From a virus: DNA of 23,965 nucleotides. A model generated the notes under the pieces. The model saw only the letters and a list, made by a program, of their open reading frames with translations. It had not been told where the DNA came from and ran no database searches. Positions 1 to 5,764 of the stretch are shown one piece after another. Where the stretch lies: the IMG/VR virus record IMGVR_UViG_3300039326_000327, positions 1 to 23,965 of that record. One strand, written 5' to 3'. Made by a program: the position numbers and the translations under genes. Positions within the stretch are counted from its first letter, which is position 1. Each line of letters starts with the position of its first letter.

Positions 1-510
1 GTCTACCTGAACCAGCCCGATCTCGAATTCATTTGGGTCGGCGACGACGCGGTCGATCCGCTGCAGCAGGCGCAGACGCTGAACATCCTCGTCGCCGCCG
101 GCATCAAGACGCGCGAGGAGGCGCGGGCGGACCTGGGGCTGCCGCCGGAGGGCGGGAAGGCTACGGCGAGCGGCGTAGCGAAATGGAGCTTCGATCCCGA
201 CCAGCCGCGTGACGAGCGAGGACGGTGGACCGCCGATGGCGGGGACAGCGCGACGGAATCGAAACGACCCGAGGGCGTGCAGGTCGCATTCAATGACACG
301 GCGGCGATGATGACAGACGCCGGCGGGCCGGGGATCAACTCCGATACCCTCGCCGAAGTTATCCCCATCTGCATCGCACATGGAATTTCCGTTGCCACGG
401 ATCAATACGGTAATAAGCTGACAACTTGTCATTACGAGTGTTTTGGCGGGTTCACATTTTCGCGCACGACCAGGGGAGCCGGCGGCTGCCCACCGCTTCT
501 AGCCCCATGA
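1..510 (+). CDS. Portal protein C-terminus (partial) with a toxin-like C-terminal extension
   Basis: The frame is open from the first base, so the 5' end lies outside the window. The first 55 or so residues (LNQPDLEFIWVGDDAVDPLQQ followed by TREEARADLGLPPEGG) resemble the C-terminus of HK97-type phage portal proteins, the dodecameric ring through which DNA passes. From residue 64 a FDPDQPRDERGRWTADGG linker appears, and it is related to the linker in the two toxin-like proteins at 9883 and 11916. About 90 residues follow that I do not recognise. They contain four cysteines (ICIAHG, TTCHYECFGG, GGCPP), which are rare elsewhere here. The stop is 51 bp before a small gene with a good ribosome binding site. 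By analogy with phage structural proteins carrying variable toxin tips, this extension may be a toxin or a remnant of one. The portal assignment is fairly secure; the toxin idea is inference. Confidence 0.6.
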   Translation, partial: VYLNQPDLEFIWVGDDAVDPLQQAQTLNILVAAGIKTREEARADLGLPPEGGKATASGVAKWSFDPDQPRDERGRWTADGGDSATESKRPEGVQVAFNDTAAMMTDAGGPGINSDTLAEVIPICIAHGISVATDQYGNKLTTCHYECFGGFTFSRTTRGAGGCPPLLAP

Positions 511-560
511 CAGTGGGCGTCACAGGCATCGCGAGGCCGACTCTCGGAGGCGGATAAAAC

Positions 561-950
561 ATGTCGAATGGAGATAACACTCTCGGATTTAGCCATGACG
601 ATTTCGCGCCGCGTGGCGAGATCGCCCTTTCCCCCGACGCTCTCGATCAAGCGAGAAAATTCCGCGCCAACATGGAAAAGTATGACCCGACGTCAAAATG
701 GATCGTCGGATTTTCCTGGGCCGACGACAGGAAACTTCGCCCAGACTCGCATTCCGACTGGGTCGACATCGGACCAGGCGTCGATCTCTGCGGCTACAAA
801 CCGTCGGATCTGCCGAACGATGTCGTCGAAATTCGCGATGGGCTCGAGGTCGTTTTCCTTATCCCGCGAGACATAATTCACGCCGCCAATGAGAAAAAGA
901 TAATTTCCGTGAAGAGCATTCGGGGAAATCCCGCCGTTAAGCTGGTCTGA
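561..950 (+). CDS. Small hypothetical protein, candidate immunity protein
   Basis: This 129-residue soluble protein has no signal peptide or membrane segment. GGAGG at 546-550 sits 10 bases before the ATG and supports this start. The sequence is acidic and mixed alpha/beta in appearance, with stretches such as WIVGFSWADD, DIGPGVDLCGY and DGLEVVFLIP. I do not recognise the family with confidence. It lies immediately downstream of a gene whose C-terminus has the QPRDERGRWT linker, the position expected for an immunity gene in a polymorphic toxin cassette. Directly after its stop a second, degraded copy of the portal 3' end begins, so gene tail plus this gene looks like one inserted unit. The immunity role rests on context only. 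Confidence 0.6.
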   Translation: MSNGDNTLGFSHDDFAPRGEIALSPDALDQARKFRANMEKYDPTSKWIVGFSWADDRKLRPDSHSDWVDIGPGVDLCGYKPSDLPNDVVEIRDGLEVVFLIPRDIIHAANEKKIISVKSIRGNPAVKLV

Positions 951-959
951 ATTTTCGAT

Positions 960-1330
960 CGTTGGGATTGATCGCCTGCCCAAGCTACGCCGTGCGCGCG
1001 CATCATCTTCTACGCCCTCTCGGCGCCCGTCTCCGCGTTCGCCAGCCAGGTCAAGGTTCGCCACCAGCGAGACGCTCCGCACGCAGGCGACGCAAGAGGG
1101 CCTTGTGCCGCTCAAGGCGTGGGTCAAGAGCGCGCTCGATCACGTCATCCAGGTCTACCTGAACCAGCCCGATCTCGAATTCATCTCACGTCGGCGACGA
1201 CGCGATCGATCCGCTGCAGCAGGCGCAGGCGCTGAACATTCTGGTGAGCGCCAAGGACCAAGACGGGCGCGGGCGGATCTGGGTCTGGCGCCGGAGGGAA
1301 CGTTACGGCGGGATCGGAGCGGCGCTCGCC
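960..1330 (+). pseudogene. Degraded second copy of the portal gene 3' end
   Basis: Reading across frames recovers a portal C-terminal segment: RIIFYALSAPVSAFASQV from about 999, then TSETLRTQATQEGLVPLKAW and VKSALDHVIQVYLNQPDLEF to about 1183. The 32 bases at 1153-1184 are identical to bases 1-32 of the window. After that the copies differ by indels: the base-1 copy has a GVG-coding ttgggtcgg where this copy has ctcacgtcgg, which shifts the frame. Another frame break lies near 1050, within gtcaaggttcgcc. No intact reading frame spans the segment. It is best explained as a displaced 3' end left by duplication or cassette exchange. The sequence to about 1450, including GGAEHDCKIVDEPARALARR, may be the remains of its variable C-terminus and is not identifiable. 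Confidence 0.7.
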
Positions 1331-1697
1331 CCGGCGCTGACCGATCTCGCCTTCGGCCGCCAGACGCTCGGCGGCGCGGAGCATGACTGCAAGATCGTCG
1401 ACGAGCCGGCGCGCGCCCTAGCCCGGCGAATGATCCATGTGGCTCGCCAATAACCGCAGCAGGAAATGAATTCAGGCGAGGGGAAGGTGAAGGGCGCGAC
1501 GGTTTGGGCGCTTCGTATCCGGTGGGCTTGCGCGCAAACCTTCCTTGATTCTGCCAATAAGGGCGCATAGCTACGAAACACGAGGTCTCCCTTCCAGAGG
1601 ACGAGAGGGTTGGACAGATCGCAAAGTTGGGTTAGGTTAAGGACGTCTCGTTCAGGTCGCGTTTGGCGTGACACCCTCAGTTGAATGACTGCGACAA

Positions 1698-1715
1698 GTT
1701 GGAGAATTCTCCAAC
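1698..1715. repeat. 18-bp perfect palindrome, possible operator
   Basis: GTTGGAGAATTCTCCAAC is a perfect inverted repeat with no spacer, in noncoding sequence 12 bp before a terminator-like hairpin and about 90 bp before a small gene pair. Perfect dyads of this length are typical of dimeric repressor or recombinase binding sites, but no cognate regulator is visible in the window. Confidence 0.4.
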
Positions 1716-1726
1716 CTCTGGTGGTT

Positions 1727-1752
1727 GCAGGCGGCAAGCCGCCTGCGGTTTT
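1727..1752 (+). terminator. Candidate rho-independent terminator
   Basis: A 9-bp GC-rich stem (GCAGGCGGC pairing with GCCGCCTGC, with only AA between the arms, so the innermost pairs must open) is followed on the + strand by GGTTTTCC. The T tract is short and not immediately adjacent, so strength is uncertain. It would insulate the upstream portal/immunity segment from the gene pair beginning at 1808. Confidence 0.45.
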
Positions 1753-1807
1753 CCGTTGCAGTTTAACGTTCAATCAAGGGAGATGAGAGACAATTAGGGG
1801 GACGGTT

Positions 1808-2140
1808 ATGGCAGCCACAGCAGAGAAGCGCACGATGTCTGCATCAACAGTTTCGCGTTCGTTTGGCCGATGGTCCCCACCTCCGGACAGCCTTCTGTCC
1901 GAGGCGGCTGCCGGACGCGCGGTTGAAGACCTGACAGGTGGCCTTATTGGCGTAGGGATGCCCCTTGAAGAGGCTCAGGCAATAACCAAGGCAGTCAAGG
2001 AATTCCTATTGGCCTTCCCCGGATATCGGGAACGGGCGCTTAAGGAAGTGATAAATGCCGGAGTTCCAGCCGATGAAGCCGATAAGGTGATCGAGCAAAT
2101 TGGTCAGGCAGTTCACACCGGTGAGTCGGTGAGCACGTAG
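1808..2140 (+). CDS. Small helical hypothetical protein of an accessory gene pair
   Basis: This 110-residue protein starts at an ATG preceded by AGGGGGA at 1796-1802. The N-terminal 40 residues are Ser/Thr-rich and probably disordered. The rest is predicted by eye to be helical (EEAQAITKAVKEFLLAFPGY, then RERALKEVINAGVPADEADK). No signal peptide, membrane segment or enzyme motif is visible, and I do not recognise the family. Local sequence is visibly AT-richer than the tail genes. The next gene starts 11 bases after this stop in the same direction, suggesting a two-gene unit. Position between structural genes, different base composition and an upstream terminator-like hairpin fit a phage moron, possibly a defence or exclusion function. 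That is inference. Confidence 0.6.
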   Translation: MAATAEKRTMSASTVSRSFGRWSPPPDSLLSEAAAGRAVEDLTGGLIGVGMPLEEAQAITKAVKEFLLAFPGYRERALKEVINAGVPADEADKVIEQIGQAVHTGESVST

Positions 2141-2151
2141 TTCGGAGCGAT

Positions 2152-2616
2152 GTGTTGGCTGGCGAGCCCCCAAAAGACGGCCCGGGCGGCGACCCAGCCG
2201 GCAAATCGACAACCAGCGGGGTTGCGCTCAACCCCGCGGCGTTAGATATTTTACGTCGAACAGTAGCACGCTACAGTACCGAGCGTAAGCAACTGAACCG
2301 AACATATGGTGACGGTGGTCGCTTTGGAGAGTGGATTGGTGGCCTCGAATATCAGCCGGGGCATATTGCGCTAGTTACGATCATTGGCCTACTGCTGATC
2401 TTACTCGTGGCGGTTCTCGGAATTGTGTTCGCGTCGGCAGATTTGCCTTCTGGCTCCGCTAAAATCGAAAACATAAAAAATGTCATATTGTCGATATTAG
2501 GGCTCACAGGAACAATTTTGGGGTACATCTTCGGAAAAAGCGGGGCGCTAGATAAACGTGTGGGTAGGGAAACTACGCCAGAATCAAAACCTGACCGTCC
2601 TCAGCAACCGAATTGA
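2152..2616 (+). CDS. Two-transmembrane hypothetical protein of an accessory gene pair
   Basis: This 154-residue protein starts at GTG, with GGAG at 2144-2147. The N-terminal 70 residues are hydrophilic, with a Gly/Pro-rich start and a basic stretch (LRRTVARYSTERKQLNR). Two hydrophobic helices follow, at about residues 71-94 (ALVTIIGLLLILLVAVLGIV) and 110-129 (NVILSILGLTGTILGYIFGK). The tail is charged and Pro-rich. Both termini would be on the same side of the inner membrane. The gene is AT-rich compared with its neighbours and is coupled to the gene at 1808. A small soluble protein followed by a two-helix membrane protein recalls exclusion or abortive-infection pairs, but no family match is claimed. 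A holin is less likely because of the long soluble N-terminus and the distance from the lysis block. Confidence 0.6.
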   Translation: MLAGEPPKDGPGGDPAGKSTTSGVALNPAALDILRRTVARYSTERKQLNRTYGDGGRFGEWIGGLEYQPGHIALVTIIGLLLILLVAVLGIVFASADLPSGSAKIENIKNVILSILGLTGTILGYIFGKSGALDKRVGRETTPESKPDRPQQPN

Positions 2617-3071
2617 CACAATCCGATAATTGCGCTGCCGAGTGTTGCGGCGAGCAGCCGCAAAAATCCGGGCTCAGCTCGCGCCCCATGGCGAACCCGA
2701 TGATGTGCGCGGCCTGATCGTCGTTTGACAGTTCACTGGCGCTACGACAATGCAGACCTATTTCAGTACGGCAAATTCGCGCGAAACTTCGTCGTAACGC
2801 CCTTGTTTTCGGAGCAACCCTGTTTTCCAGGATGGCGGCGACCGCTGAACGCGTGATTGTACGAACTTGGCGCCGTAGACCGAAAACCAAGGTCTTGTAG
2901 TTCGGGCGGCGAACCACGTCGAAATTCCGAGGGCTATGCACCGTCGGACACTCCCACGTTATCTCAGTAGCGCCAGCACCCGACCTACACGCACTGCACG
3001 ACGGCGCGAGTCGCGCCGCATTGTCGCCACGCTATATCGACCCCTTCCCTTCCCCACAGGAGACCTCCCCC
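2617..3071. other. Intergenic stretch with no confident gene
   Basis: About 455 bases separate the accessory gene pair from the tail tube gene. An open frame exists on the minus strand (2573-2941, with a CGCSPQHSAAQL segment), but it overlaps the 3' end of the membrane protein gene and shows no ribosome binding site or recognisable domain. In a complete siphophage, capsid, head-completion and tail-terminator genes would lie between portal and tail tube; none is found here. The last bases carry the AGGAGA at 3058-3063 that serves the tail tube start. Confidence 0.45.
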
Positions 3072-3806
3072 ATGTTCGTATTCGGCTCCGGCGTGCTGAT
3101 CGGCACGCCGCAAGGCGGGACGCCGATCAATTTCGGCCTCGCGCAGGAAATCTCGCTCAACGTCGCGATGTCGACCAAGGCGCTCTACGGCCAATATAAC
3201 TTTCCCGTCGCCATCGGCTCGGGCACGCGCAAGATGACCGGCAAGGCCAAGCTCGCGCGCATTTCCGGCCAGGCGCTCGGCTCGCTGTTTTTCGGCGTCA
3301 GCCCGAGCGCCGGCGGCGTGCAGACGCAGTTCGGCGAGGCGGCGAGCGTTCCCTCGTCCTCCCCCTACGCCTACACGACGAGCCTGCACACGACCTTCGT
3401 CGCCGACCAGGGCGTCGTCTACGCCGCGAGCGCGCTGCCCTTGAAGCAAGTCGCGTCGAGCCCGACGACCGGGCAATATTCCGTCTCCGCCGGCGTCTAC
3501 ACCTTCGCCGCCGGCGACGCGGGCGCGGCGGTGCTCATCTCCTACACCTACACGGTGGCGTCGAGCGGCGAGAGCATCGCGGTCGCCTCGGCGCTCATCG
3601 GCCCGTCGATCACGTTCTCGGCCAATCTCTTCGCCTCCGACCCGACGACCGGCAAGCAGTTCTCGGTGCTGCTGTACAATTGCGTCGCTGACAAACTCGC
3701 GTTCGGCACCAAGCTCGAAGACTTCATGGTGCCCGAGCTCGACTTCGCCTGTTTCGCCAACGCGGCCGGCCAAGTGTGCCAGCTCAACTTCGGAGACGCC
3801 GCGTGA
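3072..3806 (+). CDS. Phage major tail tube protein
   Basis: This 244-residue protein is the likely subunit of the tail tube. The start is set by AGGAGA at 3058-3063 ahead of ATG 3072; an in-frame TTG at 3021 has no comparable signal. The body is rich in Gly, Ser, Thr and Ala with alternating beta-strand character. Typical features are an early GVLIGTPQGGTPINFGLAQE, a KMTGKAKLARISGQALGSLF segment as in tail tube families of alphaproteobacterial phages, and a C-terminal PELDFACFANAAGQVCQLNF strand. Residues 116-163 form a separable beta module (GVYTFAAGDAGAAVLISYTY) that also occurs in the tip protein at 15567. Its stop overlaps the GTG of the chaperone gene by four bases. Order with chaperone and tape measure downstream supports the call. 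Confidence 0.75.
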   Translation: MFVFGSGVLIGTPQGGTPINFGLAQEISLNVAMSTKALYGQYNFPVAIGSGTRKMTGKAKLARISGQALGSLFFGVSPSAGGVQTQFGEAASVPSSSPYAYTTSLHTTFVADQGVVYAASALPLKQVASSPTTGQYSVSAGVYTFAAGDAGAAVLISYTYTVASSGESIAVASALIGPSITFSANLFASDPTTGKQFSVLLYNCVADKLAFGTKLEDFMVPELDFACFANAAGQVCQLNFGDAA

Positions 3807-4183
3807 GCGAGGAAACCTTCGTCATCGCGCTCGCCGGGCGCCGATGGGCGCTGCCCCATCTGCCGTTCCGCGCGATCAAGGCGATTCAGCCGGCCCTATT
3901 CCAGGTCTACGCCGAGGCCGGCGGCGCGGACCTCTCGACCGCGAGCGTCGCCCGCCTTGGCGAGGCGCAATTCGACCGCCTCGCCGAGGCGACGTGGCGC
4001 GCCATCGCCGTCGTCGATCCCACGCTCGGCTACGAAGAGTTTCTCGAACTGCCGTTCTCGGTCGGCGAATTGATCCAGGCGTTTCCGGCGCTGGCCAAAG
4101 CCGCAGGCCTGCGCGCCGCCGAGCCCTCGGATGCGACGCGGGAGGCGTCGCCCCATGCGGGAAAATCGACTTCGACCGTCTGA
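3803..4183 (+). CDS. Tail assembly chaperone, short (gpG-like) form
   Basis: This 126-residue soluble protein starts at GTG 3803, overlapping the tail tube stop (GTGA). It lies in the invariant position between tail tube and tape measure genes, where siphophages encode the chaperones that coat the tape measure during tail assembly. The sequence is mostly helical (LPHLPFRAIKAIQPALFQVY at the start, FSVGELIQAFPALAKAAGL near the end), compatible with GTA gp10-like or gpG-like proteins. The last codons contain a GGGAAAA heptamer in register for -1 slippage (4159-4165). Normal termination gives this form; slippage gives the longer form ending at 4410. Confidence 0.75.
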   Translation: MSEETFVIALAGRRWALPHLPFRAIKAIQPALFQVYAEAGGADLSTASVARLGEAQFDRLAEATWRAIAVVDPTLGYEEFLELPFSVGELIQAFPALAKAAGLRAAEPSDATREASPHAGKSTSTV

Positions 4184-4410
4184 TCGCCCACGTCGTCGCC
4201 AACACCGGCTGGACCTGGGATCAGACGCTCGATTGTCTGACCGTGCCGCGCTACCTCGCCCTCGCGGCGGAGTGGCGCGCCAACCCGCCCGCGCACTGGC
4301 TCCTCGCCGCCGCGCTGAAATATCGCCCCGCCGATCGCGACGCCAAGTCGCCGGCGCGTCAGCCGACGGTCGCGGAAATGAAAGCCGCGTTCCCGAGCGG
4401 CAAGCTTTGA
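3803..4410 (+). CDS. Tail assembly chaperone, frameshifted long (gpGT-like) form
   Basis: Slipping back one base at 4159-4165 joins the first 121 residues of the chaperone, ending in HAGK, to IDFDRLIAHVVANTGWTWDQ and onward to the stop at 4408-4410, giving about 202 residues. The downstream part has no good ATG or GTG with a ribosome binding site of its own near the junction, and it contains the conserved-looking WTWDQTLDCLTVPRYLALAA segment typical of the second tail-chaperone domain. Lambda makes gpGT the same way and needs both forms in a fixed ratio; this is established for lambda and inferred here. The alternative is an independently started small protein of about 80 residues. Confidence 0.72.
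4159..4165 (+). promoter_or_regulatory. Programmed -1 ribosomal frameshift site
   Basis: In the chaperone frame the codons read GCG GGA AAA TCG, so G GGA AAA fits the X XXY YYZ rule exactly. It is one base different from the lambda G/T slip site (GGGAAAG). The zero frame ends 18 bases later at TGA 4181-4183, and the -1 frame stays open for 80 more codons. I did not identify a clear stimulatory pseudoknot. Confidence 0.75.
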
Positions 4411-4435
4411 CCCCGCGCCGCCAGGAGGCTAGCCG

Positions 4436-5755
4436 ATGACCGACGCGAATGTCGCCGTCAACTTCACCGCGTCGGTAGGCGATCTCGTCTCCGGCGTCGC
4501 CGACGCCAAGGACGCGCTGACTGGCCTTTCCGAGCCGTTCGCGCAACTGAACGGCCAATACGCCGCGCTCGGCGCCTCGATCGGCGAGGCGTTCGCTCCG
4601 ACGCGCCTGCAAGGCTTCGACAGCGCGCTCATGACGTCGGCTTCGCTCGAAAAGACGCTCGCCGCCGCCCATGCACAAACCGCCGAGGCGATCCGCACAA
4701 GCGACGAGGCCACATCCGCCGACGCGATCCGAACGGCGAAACTGGCGATTTCCGAAGAGATCAAGGCGGTCGAAGACGGCCTCAAGCAAAAGCTCGCGCT
4801 CTATGCGGACGAGGCGCGCCAGCATCAGATCACCCAGATGCAGAAGGTCGCGCTGTCGCGCCAGGCCCTCGACGAGGAATATGGCGCGCAGATTTCGGCG
4901 TTGCAGCGCGAGGCCGCGCTCGACGATCAGTCGGGCGCGCAAAAGCAACGCATCGACGATCAAATGCTCGACGCCGAGCGGCGCCACCAGGACCAGATGA
5001 CGGCGCTGGTTCGCAACGCGGTCAACGAACAGGAGCGCGAATACCAAGCGTTCGGCAATACGGTCACGCAAGCCTTCAATTCGCAATTGCACGGCCTGCT
5101 CTCGGGCACTGAGAACTGGCACACCGCGTTCAAGAATGTTCTCGAAGACCTACTGATCAAATTCATCGAATGGGGCGAGGAAACCGTCGTTCGGCAGATA
5201 GCGACCGAGGCGGCGAAGACGGCGGCGACGACCGCCGGCGTGACCGCGCGCACCGGCGCCGAGCAGGGGGGCGCGGCGGCTTCGCTGGCTACGCAATCGG
5301 CGACGATCGTTCGCTCGATCCTTTCCTCCGCGGCAGAAGCCTTCGCGGGCGTGTTCGGCTTTCTCGCGCCGATCATGGGGCCGTTCGCCGCCGGCCCGGC
5401 GACGGCCGCGCAGGCGACGGTCGCCGGCATGGCCGGCGCGGTCGCCTCGGCCGACATCGGCATGTGGCAAGTCCCGCAGGACATGCTGACGCTGGTGCAT
5501 CACAACGAACTCGTCATGCCCGCCGCGCAGGCCGGCGCGCTTCGCGAAATGCTGTCGGGCGAGGCGCCGGCGAGCGGCGGCGCGCAGGGCGGCGCTGTCC
5601 ATATCCACCCCACGACGAATTTTCATGTCTCGGCGGTCGATTCCGGCTCCGTCGCGCAATGGATGAAGGCCAACAGCTCGACGATGCTGAAGGCGATCGA
5701 CGAGGCGGTGCGCCACGGCGCACATCTCGGCCTGCGTCGCCTCGCCGGCGCTTGA
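4436..5755 (+). CDS. Phage tail tape measure protein (short)
   Basis: This 439-residue protein follows the chaperones, with an ideal AGGAGG at 4423-4428 ahead of the ATG. Residues 1-60 are Ala/Gly-rich. About residues 75-205 are charged, heptad-like helix (EEIKAVEDGLKQKLALYADE, then DQMLDAERRHQDQMTALVRN), probably a long coiled coil. About 250-340 is hydrophobic and Ala/Gly-rich (SSAAEAFAGVFGFLAPIMGP), as in tape measures that contact the host membrane. The C-terminus has VHHNELVMPAAQAGALREML and a HIHPTTNFHVSAVDSGSV segment seen in tail proteins of this group. Tape measure length sets tail length; 439 residues is short for siphophages and nearer to GTA-type tails. A minor tail protein with a separate tape measure elsewhere is the alternative. 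Confidence 0.75.
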   Translation: MTDANVAVNFTASVGDLVSGVADAKDALTGLSEPFAQLNGQYAALGASIGEAFAPTRLQGFDSALMTSASLEKTLAAAHAQTAEAIRTSDEATSADAIRTAKLAISEEIKAVEDGLKQKLALYADEARQHQITQMQKVALSRQALDEEYGAQISALQREAALDDQSGAQKQRIDDQMLDAERRHQDQMTALVRNAVNEQEREYQAFGNTVTQAFNSQLHGLLSGTENWHTAFKNVLEDLLIKFIEWGEETVVRQIATEAAKTAATTAGVTARTGAEQGGAAASLATQSATIVRSILSSAAEAFAGVFGFLAPIMGPFAAGPATAAQATVAGMAGAVASADIGMWQVPQDMLTLVHHNELVMPAAQAGALREMLSGEAPASGGAQGGAVHIHPTTNFHVSAVDSGSVAQWMKANSSTMLKAIDEAVRHGAHLGLRRLAGA

Positions 5756-5764
5756 GGCAAGGCC

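Larger units (their letters stand above)
1331..1807. other. Intergenic stretch with no confident gene
   Basis: These roughly 480 bases lie between the portal-copy remnant and the low-GC gene pair. Short open frames exist on both strands, but none has a credible start, ribosome binding site or recognisable product. The stretch holds an 18-bp palindrome and a terminator-like hairpin, listed separately. I see no convincing sigma-70 promoter pair ahead of the gene at 1808 and no tRNA. Confidence 0.5.

Noticed and set aside
1303-1773. 156-codon minus-strand frame with a few protein-like stretches
   Set aside because: Overlaps the portal-copy remnant, the palindrome and the terminator-like hairpin, and has no ribosome binding site or family resemblance.
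2573-2941. 122-codon minus-strand frame with a CGCSPQHSAAQL segment
   Set aside because: Runs into the 3' end of the + strand membrane protein gene and lacks a start signal; possibly a gene remnant, but not supportable.
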